64,000 nucleotides of DNA. Source: Methylobacterium persicinum (lineage in GTDB: Bacteria; Pseudomonadota; Alphaproteobacteria; Rhizobiales; Beijerinckiaceae). The position numbers and the translations under genes were made by a program. Location: assembly GCF_022179525.1 (NCBI RefSeq), contig NZ_BPQX01000054.1, positions 62,001 through 126,000 on the forward strand, in the 5' to 3' direction. The notes under the pieces were generated by a model. The model was given only the letters and a program-made list of their open reading frames with translations, searched no databases and was not told the DNA's origin. This document shows positions 27,132 to 37,455 of this stretch, piece by piece. The number at the start of each line of letters is the position of its first letter. Within the stretch, counting starts at the first letter, position 1.

Positions 27132-27461
27132 ATGCCCGTGCCGATGACCCGCCTGATCCTCATCCTCGTCGCAACCCTTGTCCCGCTCTCGGCCCAGGCC
27201 GGCGACGCTGCCGCGGGCAAGAAGCGCGCGACCGCCTGCCAGACCTGTCACGGAATGGACGGCCTCTCGAAGCTGCCCGAAGCGCCGAACCTTGCGGGCC
27301 AGGTCGAGCCTTATCTCGTCAAGCAACTCACCGATTACCGTGACGGCAAGCGGCAGAACGAGATCATGAACGTCGTCGCGAAGGAACTGACGGACGCGGA
27401 TATCGCGAACCTCGCGGCGTATTACAGCGGCATCCAGATCGACGTGCTGCCGCCGGGATAA
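27132..27461 (+). CDS. Class I cytochrome c, small, periplasmic
   Basis: 109 residues from ATG 27132 or 105 from ATG 27144. A signal peptide (LILILVATLVPLSAQA) is followed by one haem-binding CQTCHG near residues 37-42. The distal ligand is probably the Met in NEIMNVVAKELTDADIANLA; a helix with YYSGIQ closes the fold. It is of the c553/c4-half type found as acceptor of PQQ or flavin dehydrogenases. The position after a PQQ sugar dehydrogenase suggests it takes that enzyme's electrons, but a family B repeat lies between the genes and cotranscription is not proven. Confidence 0.87.
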   Translation: MPVPMTRLILILVATLVPLSAQAGDAAAGKKRATACQTCHGMDGLSKLPEAPNLAGQVEPYLVKQLTDYRDGKRQNEIMNVVAKELTDADIANLAAYYSGIQIDVLPPG

Positions 27462-27471
27462 CCGCCCCCGC

Positions 27472-27565
27472 CGTCTCATTGCGAGCACCGCGAAGCAATC
27501 CAGGGCAGCGGGACGCCTCAGAACGAAGCGCCTCCCTGGATTGCTTCGCTCCGCTCGCAAAGACG
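27472..27565. repeat. Family A inverted repeat, copy near 27.5 kb
   Basis: Left arm tcattgcgagcaccgcgaag, right arm gattgcttcgctccgctcgc. The loop contains gcgggacgcctcag, the same orientation as the copy near 2.1 kb. It lies between convergent cytochrome c and lepA. Confidence 0.85.
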
Positions 27566-27614
27566 GGGTTGGCGCTCGCAAGGGCGGGAACGAGAGGAGG
27601 ACGTGCGGCCGTCC

Positions 27615-29417
<1,803 letters not shown>

Positions 29418-29572
29418 CGATGTTCCGTTCGGGCGCGCGGCCGACAGGGGCGCATGCCGTCAGATCGCGGGGGCCGGGCCAAGGCGTCGGCCGGGCGCCT
29501 GCGAGATAGCAGTGCGGCGCCACAGCGTCGAGCGCCGGACGGAGCGAGAGGCGGTCAGGGGGGGATGGCGCA

Positions 29573-29603
29573 AAACAAAACCGCCCGGCGGGCGGCCGGG
29601 CGG
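29573..29603 (-). terminator. Rho-independent terminator after the 78-residue protein gene
   Basis: Perfect eight-base stem ccgcccgg / ccgggcgg (29581-29588 and 29596-29603). On the minus strand it is followed by ttttgttttg (29571-29580). It ends the small gene at 29626-29862 and keeps lepA separate. Confidence 0.8.
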
Positions 29604-29625
29604 CTTCGTATCGCTCAGGCCGAGC

Positions 29626-29862
29626 TTACCGCCCGCGGTCGCGGATCAGCCGCTCGATCTCGGCCTCGCCATGGGAGCGGGCCTTGGCCTCGGTGGGATG
29701 CTTCCGGTCCGAGCGCTGGTGGAGCTTGCCGTGCTTGCGGATGCTCCACTGGTAGAGAGCGCCGCTCTCGCCGACCGGATGAACCTCGAGGCTGAAGGGA
29801 AAGGTGTCGGAATGCGTATCGTTCATGCTGCCCATATGGGGTGTTTCGATGCCGTTTGCCAT
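29626..29862 (-). CDS. Small conserved-looking protein of unknown function
   Basis: 78 residues, or 66 if ATG 29826 is used (MNDTHSDTFPFSLE). It is soluble and strongly basic in the second half (SIRKHGKLHQRSDRKH and HGEAEIERLIRDRGR). No domain is recognised. Support comes from its own T-tailed terminator directly downstream and a credible length in a compact region. The order with HugZ 19 bases upstream on the same strand suggests the two share a transcript. Confidence 0.6.
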   Translation of the reverse strand: MANGIETPHMGSMNDTHSDTFPFSLEVHPVGESGALYQWSIRKHGKLHQRSDRKHPTEAKARSHGEAEIERLIRDRGR

Positions 29863-29880
29863 CCCGGCAATGCATTCCTG

Positions 29881-30687
29881 TCACACGCCGGTTGAATCCT
29901 TTGCGGGGCTACCCTCCCCGCTTGAGCGCACCTGCGCGGCCATGGCAACGAGGCTCTTGCGCAGGCTGCCCATGTCCGAGACCGGTTCGGGATAGAGAAC
30001 CCTGGCGGTCCGGTCGCCGGCCATCAGGTCCATCCCCTCGGGATCGAGCCCGCTGAGGCGCCAGGACGCGCCGGGCTCGCCTGCCGCCGCGGCGTAAAGG
30101 CTCAGGGCATCGGTGTGGTCGGCGTTCATATGGGCGACGGCGCCGGCCTCGCCGGCCACGATTGCCTCCCTGCCCGTGAGGTCGAGGAGAAGCTCGGACG
30201 GTGTCAGGGTCGCCGCCTTCGCGAAGCCCCCGTTGAGATGCCCCGCCTCCGGCACCAGGGCGAAAAAGGCGAAGTCCGGGAAGTCGGCGTAGAGCTTCGC
30301 CTTGGGATGGCGGGCGAGGAACCGCTCCCGGGCCCGGGCTTCGCCGGTCTGTGCCGCCCGGCCGTTCACCGTGAGCCGGGGGTGGGCCAGGGGGTCGCCC
30401 TTTCCGCCCTGGCTGAACAGCAGGGAGCAGCGGGGGGCCGCGAGCAGGTTGCGGGTATGGGCCGAGAGGCGGGACAGCAGCATCAACGGCGTGCCGTCCA
30501 CATACGTGGCGATGGTGACAAGGGAGGCGAAGGGCATGCCCTCGCCGTCGATGGTCGCCAGGGCGCCGGAGCGGATGGTGCGCAGGAGCATCCGCGCGAG
30601 CCCCACCGCATCGAAGGGCGCCTCCGCCGCCGGGAGAGGCCTCGCCGGCCCGCGGGCTCCCTCCGGAACGCTGCCCGTCTCAGCCAT
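29881..30687 (-). CDS. HugZ-like pyridoxamine 5'-phosphate oxidase family protein
   Basis: 268 residues. The N-terminal split-barrel flavin/haem-binding domain covers about residues 30-170 (LLRTIRSGALATIDGEGMPF, LLSRLSAHTRNLLAAPRCSL, NGRAAQTGEARARERFLARH). The C-terminal DUF2470 domain follows (EAGAVAHMNADHTDALSLYA near residues 190-210). This two-domain form is shared with HugZ and HutZ, which help use haem iron, and with plant GluTR-binding protein. Haem use is inferred from the family only; no haem uptake genes are adjacent. ATG 30687 (MAETGSVPEG) is chosen; residues from ATG 30732 look non-native. It is divergent from chvI. Confidence 0.85.
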   Translation of the reverse strand: MAETGSVPEGARGPARPLPAAEAPFDAVGLARMLLRTIRSGALATIDGEGMPFASLVTIATYVDGTPLMLLSRLSAHTRNLLAAPRCSLLFSQGGKGDPLAHPRLTVNGRAAQTGEARARERFLARHPKAKLYADFPDFAFFALVPEAGHLNGGFAKAATLTPSELLLDLTGREAIVAGEAGAVAHMNADHTDALSLYAAAAGEPGASWRLSGLDPEGMDLMAGDRTARVLYPEPVSDMGSLRKSLVAMAAQVRSSGEGSPAKDSTGV

Positions 30688-30918
30688 GCGCAAGCTCCTG
30701 TCCCGCAAAGCGATCCTGAGGATTACGGCCAAGCTATGACCGCCGCTCGCTTTTTCCTGGGGATCATATTAAAGCACCAAACCCCTTAGGCGCGAGCGGG
30801 AACCGCTTTCCGCGGCGGAATGCCCCCCGCGCCCACCAAGCCAGCCCCGATGGGGCCGGGTGAGACGCGGTCGCCTTCCGGCGGCTGCGCCTTATCCCGT
30901 TCAGCCAGGGACCCGCGC

Positions 30919-31629
30919 ATGCCGACCATTGCCCTCGTCGACGACGACCGGAATATCCTGACCTCCGTGTCGATCGCTCTGGAGACGGAAGGCTACCGGA
31001 TCCAGACCTACACCGACGGGGCCTCGGCCCTGGACGGGTTGCGCCATTCCCCCCCCGACCTCGCCATCTTCGACATCAAGATGCCGCGCATGGACGGGAT
31101 GGAGCTGCTGCGGAGGCTGCGCCAGAAATCGGACCTTCCGGTGATCTTCCTGACATCGAAGGACGAGGAGATCGACGAGCTGTTCGGCCTCAAGATGGGC
31201 GCCGACGACTTCATTCATAAGCCGTTCTCCCAGCGGTTGCTGGTGGAGCGGGTGAAGGCGGTGCTGCGCCGCTTCGCCAAGGAGGCCCCCGGCGCCCCGC
31301 CCCGGGGCGAAGCCGAGGCCGCGGCCCGCTCCCTGGAGCGCGGCGCCCTGATGATGGACCCGGAGCGCCACACCTGCACCTGGAAAGGCGAGGCGGTGAC
31401 GCTCACTGTCACCGAGTTCCTGATCCTCCAGGCCCTCGCTCACCGCCCCGGGGTGGTGAAGAGCCGCAACGCCCTGATGGATGCGGCCTACGACGATCAG
31501 GTCTATGTCGATGACCGCACCATCGACAGCCACATCAAGCGCCTGCGCAAGAAGTTCAAGGCGACCGACCAGAGCTTCGACATGATCGAGACGCTCTATG
31601 GCGTCGGCTACCGGTTCAAGGAGGCGTGA
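30919..31629 (+). CDS. chvI: Response regulator ChvI
   Basis: OmpR-type regulator, 236 residues. Receiver domain residues 1-120 with acidic pocket VDDD, phospho-acceptor Asp in [14 protein letters not shown] near residue 52, and Lys in FIHKPFS near residue 101. The winged-helix DNA-binding domain spans about 140-236 ([49 protein letters not shown]). The pairing with a ChvG-type kinase, then hprK and an EIIA gene, is the conserved rhizobial order, so the ChvI name is well supported. It governs envelope, acid and carbon responses in relatives. ATG 30919 opens directly into the receiver domain. The 3' end overlaps chvG by four bases. Confidence 0.94.
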   Translation: MPTIALVDDDRNILTSVSIALETEGYRIQTYTDGASALDGLRHSPPDLAIFDIKMPRMDGMELLRRLRQKSDLPVIFLTSKDEEIDELFGLKMGADDFIHKPFSQRLLVERVKAVLRRFAKEAPGAPPRGEAEAAARSLERGALMMDPERHTCTWKGEAVTLTVTEFLILQALAHRPGVVKSRNALMDAAYDDQVYVDDRTIDSHIKRLRKKFKATDQSFDMIETLYGVGYRFKEA

Positions 31630-33476
31630 TCCCGAGCAGGACGGATCCCTCGACCGTGTCGCAACCCAACGCCTCCGCCTCCCCCGCCGACGACGCGTCC
31701 CCGCGCCCTTCGCTCGGCCAGGCCCTGTCCTATCCCCTGCGCCTGCCCCGGGCCCTGTGGGATGGGATCGGCCAGCGGGCCTCGTCCAGCCTGACCCGGC
31801 GCATCGTCGTCCTGAACCTCGTCGGGCTCATCGCCCTGCTCGTGGGCTTCCTCTACCTCAACCAGTTCCGTCAGGGGCTGATCCAGGCCCGGGTCCAGAG
31901 CCTCGCCATCCAGGGCGAGATCATCGCGGGCGCCATCGCCGCCTCGGCCTCGGTGGATCCGGACACGATCCGCATCGACCCCGACAAGCTGCTCCAGCAA
32001 CAGGCCGGCGAGGGGGATGAGGTGGCCCAGTCCCTGGCCTTCTCCCTGAACCCCGAGCGGGTGGCGCCGCTCCTGGCCCGCCTCGTGACGCCCACCGGCA
32101 ACCGCGCCCGGGTCTACGACCAGGAAGGCGGCCTGCTGTTCGACACCCGCACCCTGTTCAAGCGGGGCGACGCGTCCCGCCCGGACCCGGCGGCGGACCT
32201 CGCCACCGCGCGCCCCCACAAGGCGGGCCTGCTCGAATCCGCCTTCGATACGGTCCACGCCAAACTCACCGGCCTGTTCGGGCGCTCGGCGCCGCAGGAG
32301 GAGGCCGGCCCGGTCAACGGCCATTCCCTCCGTGAGGTGCAGGCCGCGCTCAACGGCGCCCGGGGCAGCCTCGTGCGCCGGAACGCGCTCGGCGAAACCA
32401 CGGTCTCCGTGGCGGTGCCGATCCACAAGGCCGGGGCCGTCCGCGGGGCGCTGCTGATCTCGACCCAGGGCGACGCCATCGACCGCGTGATCGCCTCGGA
32501 GCGATTCGGGCTGTTCCAGGTCTTCCTGATCGCCGCCGTGGTGATGGTGGTGCTGTCCTTCCTGCTGGCCGGGGCCATCGCCGGCCCGGTGCGGCGGCTG
32601 GCCGAGGCCGCCGAGAAGGTCCGCATGGGCATCAAGACCCGGGAAGAGATCCCCGACTTCACCGAGCGGACCGACGAGATCGGCCACCTGTCCGGCGCCC
32701 TGCGGGACATGACCCAGGCCCTCTACCGGCGGATCGACGCCATCGAGAACTTCGCCGCCGACGTCAGCCACGAGTTGAAGAACCCGCTGACCTCCCTGCG
32801 CAGCGCCGTCGAGACCCTGCCCCTGGCCAAGAGCGACGAGTCCCGCGGCCGGCTGATGGCGATCATCCAGCACGACGTGAAGCGCCTCGACCGGCTGATC
32901 AGCGACATCGCCGACGCCTCGCGCCTCGATGCCGAGCTGGCCCGGGCCGAGGCCCGCCGGGTCGACCTCAAGAAATTGCTCTCCACGGTCGTCTCGGTGG
33001 CGAACGAGCGGCGGCGCCCCAAGGACTGCCTGATCCAGCTCGACCTCGATCCGAACGACCCCGAAGGCGCCTACGCCATCATCGGCCATGACAGCCGCCT
33101 CGGGCAGGTGGTGAACAACCTCCTCGACAACGCCCGCTCGTTCTCGCCCTCTGACGCCAAGGTGCGAATCGCCCTGCGCCGGGTGCGCAACGAGATCGAG
33201 CTGGTCTGCGAGGACGAGGGGCCGGGCATTCCCGAACACGCCCTGGAGCGGATCTTCGAGCGCTTCTACACCGACCGTCCAGAGCAGGGGTTCGGCCAGA
33301 ATTCCGGCCTCGGCCTGTCGATCTCCCGGCAGATCGTCCAGGCGCACCGGGGCACGATTCGCGCCGAGAATCGGCCGGGCGCCCCCAACGAGGACGGCGA
33401 GCCCACCGTCCGCGGAGCCCGCTTCATCGTCCGCCTGCCGGCCGCGTCCCGGCAGCTGTCGCAGCACGCGGCCTGA
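31626..33476 (+). CDS. chvG: Sensor histidine kinase ChvG/ExoS
   Basis: Membrane kinase partner of ChvI, 616 residues. Helix 1 near residues 60-80 ([20 protein letters not shown]), then a periplasmic sensor region, helix 2 near 298-320 ([20 protein letters not shown]), and a HAMP segment ([16 protein letters not shown]). The catalytic core has phospho-acceptor His in [13 protein letters not shown] near residue 382, N-box [11 protein letters not shown], and G-boxes DEGPGIPE and [10 protein letters not shown]. The start is GTG 31626 within the chvI stop (GTGA); GTG 31656 is an alternative. In rhizobia the periplasmic protein ExoR restrains this kinase; no exoR is in the window. Confidence 0.93.
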   Translation: MIPSRTDPSTVSQPNASASPADDASPRPSLGQALSYPLRLPRALWDGIGQRASSSLTRRIVVLNLVGLIALLVGFLYLNQFRQGLIQARVQSLAIQGEIIAGAIAASASVDPDTIRIDPDKLLQQQAGEGDEVAQSLAFSLNPERVAPLLARLVTPTGNRARVYDQEGGLLFDTRTLFKRGDASRPDPAADLATARPHKAGLLESAFDTVHAKLTGLFGRSAPQEEAGPVNGHSLREVQAALNGARGSLVRRNALGETTVSVAVPIHKAGAVRGALLISTQGDAIDRVIASERFGLFQVFLIAAVVMVVLSFLLAGAIAGPVRRLAEAAEKVRMGIKTREEIPDFTERTDEIGHLSGALRDMTQALYRRIDAIENFAADVSHELKNPLTSLRSAVETLPLAKSDESRGRLMAIIQHDVKRLDRLISDIADASRLDAELARAEARRVDLKKLLSTVVSVANERRRPKDCLIQLDLDPNDPEGAYAIIGHDSRLGQVVNNLLDNARSFSPSDAKVRIALRRVRNEIELVCEDEGPGIPEHALERIFERFYTDRPEQGFGQNSGLGLSISRQIVQAHRGTIRAENRPGAPNEDGEPTVRGARFIVRLPAASRQLSQHAA

Positions 33477-33916
33477 TGGAGAGCCTTCATGCCGCCTGCG
33501 TCGCCCTCGGCGACGCGGGCGTACTGATTCGCGGCCCGTCCGGATCGGGCAAGTCGACCCTGGCGCTCCAGCTGGCGGACCGGACGGGGGCCGCCCTCGT
33601 GGCGGACGACCGGGTCCGCGTCGCGGTGGAGGCGGGGCGCCTCATCGCCCGCCCCCATCCCGGCGAGGCCGGCCGCGTGGAAATCCGCGGGCAGGGCCTG
33701 CTCACGGTGCGCGATCTCGGCCTCCCGACCCGGCCCGAGGCGGCCCTTGCCCTGGCGATCGACCTCGTGGACACGGCGCCCCGGCTGCCGGATCCACCGG
33801 AGGATGCACGAATCCTGGGGATGACTCTGCCCTGCCTCGTGCTCGACCGGAGCGTCCGGACGGCGGGACTCGCGCCCTTGCTCGTCTGCGCCGCCCTCCG
33901 ACGGAGGGAAGCGTGA
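33476..33916 (+). CDS. hprK: Short HPr kinase/phosphorylase (C-terminal domain only)
   Basis: 146 residues, about half the size of the Firmicutes enzyme, corresponding to the catalytic C-terminal domain alone, as is usual in alphaproteobacteria. The Walker A motif is GPSGSGKSTLALQ near residues 20-32. Other segments include LVADDRVRVAVE, HPGEAGRVEIRGQGL and LGMTLPCLVLDRS. It would phosphorylate HPr on a serine and so link carbon state to PTS-based control. The start overlaps the chvG stop (TGATG), indicating coupled translation with the two-component system. The EIIA gene follows 155 bases on. Confidence 0.92.
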   Translation: MESLHAACVALGDAGVLIRGPSGSGKSTLALQLADRTGAALVADDRVRVAVEAGRLIARPHPGEAGRVEIRGQGLLTVRDLGLPTRPEAALALAIDLVDTAPRLPDPPEDARILGMTLPCLVLDRSVRTAGLAPLLVCAALRRREA

Positions 33917-34071
33917 CTTCGCAGCCGCACACGCCCATCGTTTCATTTCAGATCATTGCAGGCCGTAGCGCTCAACAGCGGCCCGTGGCATGATTCGCGA
34001 AATGTGCGGGCAAAGAGTCGCGATCGCCTTGTGAGAAACTGTGCAATGCACAACATGGCGAACGGCACAGG
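33917..34071. other. 155-base gap between hprK and the EIIA gene
   Basis: More AT-rich than its neighbours, with a perfect 13-base palindrome near its end. It probably contains a separate promoter for the EIIA gene. Confidence 0.5.
34040..34052. promoter_or_regulatory. Perfect palindrome upstream of the EIIA gene
   Basis: TGTGCAATGCACA, twenty bases before the first candidate ATG. It could be an operator or part of the leader. There is no second copy in the window to confirm it. Confidence 0.35.
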
Positions 34072-34491
34072 ATGTCGGAACACGTGTCGATGATTGGCAT
34101 GGTGCTCGTCACCCACGGTTTGCTCGCGACCGAGTTCAAGGCCGCTCTCGAACACGTGGTCGGCCCGCAGGATCAGATCGAAACGATCACGATCGGGCCG
34201 GAAGACGACATGGAACTTCGGCGGCTGGACATCATGTCCGCGGTCTGCCGGGTGAACTCGGGTGAAGGCGTCGTGGTGCTGACCGACATGTTCGGCGGCA
34301 CGCCCTCCAACCTTGCCCTGTCGTGTATGAACGGCGGCTCGGTGGAGGTGGTGGCGGGCATCAACCTGCCCATGCTCATCAAGCTCGCCAGCGTGCGCGA
34401 CGAGGAGAGCCTCGGCGACGCGGTGCTCCACGCCCAGGAGGCCGGGCGCAAATATATCAACGTCGCGTCGCGGGTTCTGGCAGGGAAGTAG
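34072..34491 (+). CDS. PTS EIIA component, mannose/ManX type (regulatory PTS)
   Basis: 139 residues, or 133 if ATG 34090 is the start. The family motif with the phospho-accepting His is MVLVTHGLLATEF (His15 of the long form). Other marks are VLTDMFGGTPSNLAL near residues 68-82 and GINLPMLIKLA near 96-106. In alphaproteobacteria such EIIA proteins act in a regulatory phosphorelay (EI, HPr, EIIA), not in sugar import. The usual next gene, for HPr, is not here; instead the oppositely directed EamA transporter overlaps its last 35 bases. The first candidate ATG has AGGA too close to it, so the second start is equally likely. Confidence 0.9.
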   Translation: MSEHVSMIGMVLVTHGLLATEFKAALEHVVGPQDQIETITIGPEDDMELRRLDIMSAVCRVNSGEGVVVLTDMFGGTPSNLALSCMNGGSVEVVAGINLPMLIKLASVRDEESLGDAVLHAQEAGRKYINVASRVLAGK

Positions 34492-35347
34492 GCGCGGTTC
34501 GGGGCCGGCCCGTCGCGGTGATTCCGGCGGAGGCCGCGATCACCAGGGCGATCGCCAGCCACTGCACCGGCGTCAGCGCCTCCCCGATCAGGGCATAGGC
34601 GAGCAAGGCGGCGACCGCCGGCTCGAGACTCATCAGCACGCCGAAGCTCGTCCGGTCGAGGCGGCGCAGGGCGACCATCTCCAGGGAATACGGCAGGGCA
34701 CTCGACAGCAGCGCCACGGCGAAGCCGAGGGCGAGGGTCGCCGGAGCGAACAGGACCGTCCCGGCCTCCGCGACGCCCACCGGTGCCACGACGAGGGCGG
34801 CGACCAGCATGCCGAAGGCGACGGCCTGCCCGCCATCCGCCCGCCCAGCCCGCTGCCCGAACAGGATGTAGAGCGCCCAGGCGACGCCGGCCGCCAGGGC
34901 CAGGGCGATCCCGAGGGGATCGAGCCCGCCGGCTCCACCCAGGGGCAACAGCAGGCCGAGACCCAGCACCGCCAGGGCGATCCAGGCGAAATCCGTGGGC
35001 CGGCGGGAACCGGCCACCGCCAGGAGCAGAGGACCGGTGAACTCGACCGCCACCGCCGGCCCGATCGGCAGCCGGGTGAGGGAGAGGTAGAACAGCAGGT
35101 TCATCGCCCCGAGGGCGGCACCGTAGAGGGCGATCCAGCCAGCCTCCCGGGTCGACAGGCTCCGTCGCCACGGGCGCCAGACCGCGAGCAGCACCAGGGC
35201 GGAGAACCCCACGCGCAGGCTCGCCGTCCCGGCTGCGCCGATGGCGGGAAACAGGGACTTGGCGATGGCCGCCCCACCCTGAAGCGAGACCATCCCCGTC
35301 AGCAGGGCGGCGATCGGCAAGGCGAGGGCGTGATCGGGACGCCGCAT
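34457..35347 (-). CDS. EamA/RhtA-type metabolite exporter
   Basis: 296-residue transporter of the drug/metabolite superfamily with ten predicted helices in two EamA repeats. The first repeat includes IAALLTGMVSLQGGAAIAKS and LLFYLSLTRLPIGPAVAVEF. The second includes ALPYSLEMVALRRLDRTSFG and LMSLEPAVAALLAYALIGE, a strong RhtA (threonine/homoserine exporter) signature. Exported amino acids are the likely substrate. Its stop lies 35 bases inside the convergent EIIA gene, so the two messages are complementary at their 3' ends. There is a family B repeat upstream. Confidence 0.88.
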   Translation of the reverse strand: MRRPDHALALPIAALLTGMVSLQGGAAIAKSLFPAIGAAGTASLRVGFSALVLLAVWRPWRRSLSTREAGWIALYGAALGAMNLLFYLSLTRLPIGPAVAVEFTGPLLLAVAGSRRPTDFAWIALAVLGLGLLLPLGGAGGLDPLGIALALAAGVAWALYILFGQRAGRADGGQAVAFGMLVAALVVAPVGVAEAGTVLFAPATLALGFAVALLSSALPYSLEMVALRRLDRTSFGVLMSLEPAVAALLAYALIGEALTPVQWLAIALVIAASAGITATGRPRTAPTSLPEPATRR

Positions 35348-35444
35348 GCGAGAACCGGAGGTTTGTGGGATGCGCGACGGAAGGAAGGCCGGGACGGGAC
35401 GTCTCCCGGCGGGTGGACCGCTGCAACGGTGATCCCTCCCCCGT

Positions 35445-35553
35445 CCTCATCCCGAGGCGCCCGCGTCAGCGGGCCTCGAAGGAGGGCTCCAGGGATCGTA
35501 AAGCTGTCTCGAGCCCTCCTTCGAGGCGGCTGACGCCGCGCCTCAGGATGAAG
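35445..35553. repeat. Family B inverted repeat, copy 3
   Basis: Begins cctcatcccgaggcgcccgc and ends gccgcgcctcaggatgaagg. The inner arms are cgggcctcgaaggagggct and agccctccttcgaggcggc. Confidence 0.85.
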
Positions 35554-35590
35554 GGGAGACGGGGGATGGTGGGTCTCTGAAGGCCGACCC

Positions 35591-35683
35591 CGTCATTGCG
35601 CGCGAAGCGAAGCAATCCAGGGACGCGCGACACTCCGGGGCGTCCCGCTGCCCTGGATTGCTTCGCCGACGCTCGCAAAGACG
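35591..35683. repeat. Family A inverted repeat, copy near 35.6 kb
   Basis: Left arm cgtcattgcgcgcgaagcg, right arm gattgcttcgccgacgctcg. The loop includes ggggcgtcccgctg, the orientation opposite to the 2.1 kb copy. Confidence 0.85.
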
Positions 35684-35705
35684 GTGCGGGTGACAGCGCG
35701 CCCCC

Positions 35706-36392
35706 TCACACCGACAGGCTTCGCCCCGACGCCCCTTCCGCGCCTTCGCGAATCGCCGAGATGCGCTCGGCATAGGCCGCCTCGCCGCCGCCAAACACCG
35801 CGTTGCCGGCCACGAAGGTGTCGGCGCCTGCCCGGCTCGCCAGCCGGACCGTGTCCGCATCGATGCCGCCGTCGACCTCGATGCGGATGTCCCGCCCGGC
35901 CACCATGGCCCGCACCCGGGAGACCGTCTCCATCGACGACTTCAGGAAGCTCTGGCCGCCGAAGCCGGGATTCACGGTCATCACCAGCACGAGATCGACG
36001 ATGTCGAGGAGGGGTTCCACCGCGGAAGCAGGGGTGCCCGGGTTGATCGCGATGCCGGCGCGCTTGCCGAGGTCGCGGATGGTCTGCAGCGAGCGGTGGA
36101 TGTGCGGCCCGGCCTCGGCATGGACCGTGATGCCGTCCGCCCCCGCCTGCGCGAAGGCGGCGAGGTAGGGATCCGCCGGGGCGATCATCAGGTGAACGTC
36201 GAAGTACTTGTCCGAATGCGGGCGCAGGGCCTTCACCACCGGCGCCCCGAAGGTGATGTTGGGGACGAAATGCCCGTCCATCACATCGAGATGGATCCAG
36301 TCGGCCCCGGCGGCCTCGACGGCGCGGACCTCCTCCGCGAGGCGGGAGAAATCGGCCGAGAGGATCGAGGGGGCGATGACGGGTGGGAGCAT
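35706..36392 (-). CDS. rpe: Ribulose-phosphate 3-epimerase
   Basis: Interconverts ribulose 5-phosphate and xylulose 5-phosphate. 228 residues with the TIM-barrel marks of the family: [16 protein letters not shown] at the N-terminus, catalytic Asp in [16 protein letters not shown] (about residues 34-49), His in [19 protein letters not shown] near 138-150, and EVDGGID near 172-178. It lies downstream of fbp and prk on the same strand, after a family A repeat. Together they supply and process ribulose phosphates, in line with a pentose phosphate or Calvin-type operon. Confidence 0.96.
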   Translation of the reverse strand: MLPPVIAPSILSADFSRLAEEVRAVEAAGADWIHLDVMDGHFVPNITFGAPVVKALRPHSDKYFDVHLMIAPADPYLAAFAQAGADGITVHAEAGPHIHRSLQTIRDLGKRAGIAINPGTPASAVEPLLDIVDLVLVMTVNPGFGGQSFLKSSMETVSRVRAMVAGRDIRIEVDGGIDADTVRLASRAGADTFVAGNAVFGGGEAAYAERISAIREGAEGASGRSLSV

Positions 36393-36429
36393 CGGACGTC
36401 TTTCCAGGGGTCTACGGAGTGCCCGAAGC

Positions 36430-36521
36430 CGTCATTGCGAGCGAAGTGAGGCAATCCAGGGACCCACCACGGTCTCACGATGCCCGCTGCCCTGGATTGC
36501 TTCGCTGCGCTCGCGATGACG
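36430..36521. repeat. Family A inverted repeat, copy between prk and rpe
   Basis: Left arm cgtcattgcgagcgaagtg, right arm gattgcttcgctgcgctcgc. The loop carries gcccgctg as in the 35.6 kb copy. It sits within the fbp-prk-rpe group and may change message stability between prk and rpe. Confidence 0.85.
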
Positions 36522-36566
36522 AGGAGGCTGTTCAGGCGGGCTCTTCGCGCGGGACCGTCGCGCAGG

Positions 36567-37427
36567 TCAAGCCAATCGCCGCCGCCGCTCCACGAGTTGC
36601 ATGATGATCGGCGTCAGGATCAGCTGCATGGCCAGATCGAGCTTGCCGCCGGGGATCACGATGGAGTTCGCCCGGCTCATGAACGAGTCGTGGAGCATCG
36701 ACACGAGGTAGGAGAAGTCGATTCCCTTCGGGTTCTTGAAGCGGATCACCACCATCGACTCGTCGGCGGTGGGGATCCAGCGGGCGATGAACGGGTTGGA
36801 GGTGTCCACCGTGGGCACCCGCTGGAAGTTGATGTCCGTCCAGGAGAATTGCGGGCAGATGGTCTGCACGTAGTCGGGCATCCGCCGCAGGATCACATCG
36901 GTGACGGCCTCGGTGGAATAACCGCGGAACGAGCGGTCCCGGTGCAGCTTCTGGATCCACTCGAGGTTGATCACCGGCACGACACCGATCTTCAGGTCGG
37001 GGTAGCGGGCAATGTCGACCTGGTCGTTCACGACGCAGCCGTGCAACCCCTCGTAGAAGAGCAGGTCGGAGCCCGGCTGGAAGTCCTCCCAGTCCGAGAA
37101 GGTGCCTTCGGGGATGCCGTAGAGACGGGCGTCGTGGGCATCGTGGGCGTAGTGCCGGGTGCGCCCGCCGCCCGATTCCGAATAGGCACGGAACACCTCC
37201 TCCAGATCGGGGAGGAGGTTGGCCTTGGGCGCGAAGTGAGAGAGCGTCGCCTCCCGCGCCATCATCTGGCGCATCGTGTCCCGGTCGAAGGCGTGGAAAC
37301 CGTCGCCCTCGATATAGACGGCGTGGACATCCTCCCGGCGGAAGATCTGCTCGAAGGTGTTGCGCACGGAGGTCGTGCCGGCTCCCGAGGAGCCGGTCAC
37401 CGAGATGATGGGATGGCGTGCCGACAT
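36567..37427 (-). CDS. prk: Phosphoribulokinase
   Basis: Phosphorylates ribulose 5-phosphate to ribulose 1,5-bisphosphate with ATP. 286 residues, the proteobacterial class I (octameric) form. The P-loop is GSSGAGTTSVRNTF near residues 12-25. Substrate-site segments are EGDGFHAFDRD near residues 40-50 and FSDWEDFQPGSDLLFYEGLH. The C-terminal VIPGGKLDLAMQLILTPI also fits. No RuBisCO genes are in the window. In Methylorubrum extorquens, PRK is known to be needed for growth on methanol because RuBP signals to the regulator QscR, and the same may hold here. It starts 28 bases after the fbp stop. Confidence 0.96.
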   Translation of the reverse strand: MSARHPIISVTGSSGAGTTSVRNTFEQIFRREDVHAVYIEGDGFHAFDRDTMRQMMAREATLSHFAPKANLLPDLEEVFRAYSESGGGRTRHYAHDAHDARLYGIPEGTFSDWEDFQPGSDLLFYEGLHGCVVNDQVDIARYPDLKIGVVPVINLEWIQKLHRDRSFRGYSTEAVTDVILRRMPDYVQTICPQFSWTDINFQRVPTVDTSNPFIARWIPTADESMVVIRFKNPKGIDFSYLVSMLHDSFMSRANSIVIPGGKLDLAMQLILTPIIMQLVERRRRLA

Positions 37428-37455
37428 CGCCGTATTCGGACCGGGCCCGTCGCTG

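Larger units (their letters stand above)
35348..35705. other. 358-base gap filled by two repeats
   Basis: It holds one family B repeat and one family A repeat, side by side, and otherwise only the upstream region of the EamA transporter gene. No gene is supported. Confidence 0.8.

Noticed and set aside
31608-33467. Minus-strand frame of 619 codons over chvG
   Set aside because: Low-complexity antisense reading of a clear histidine kinase.
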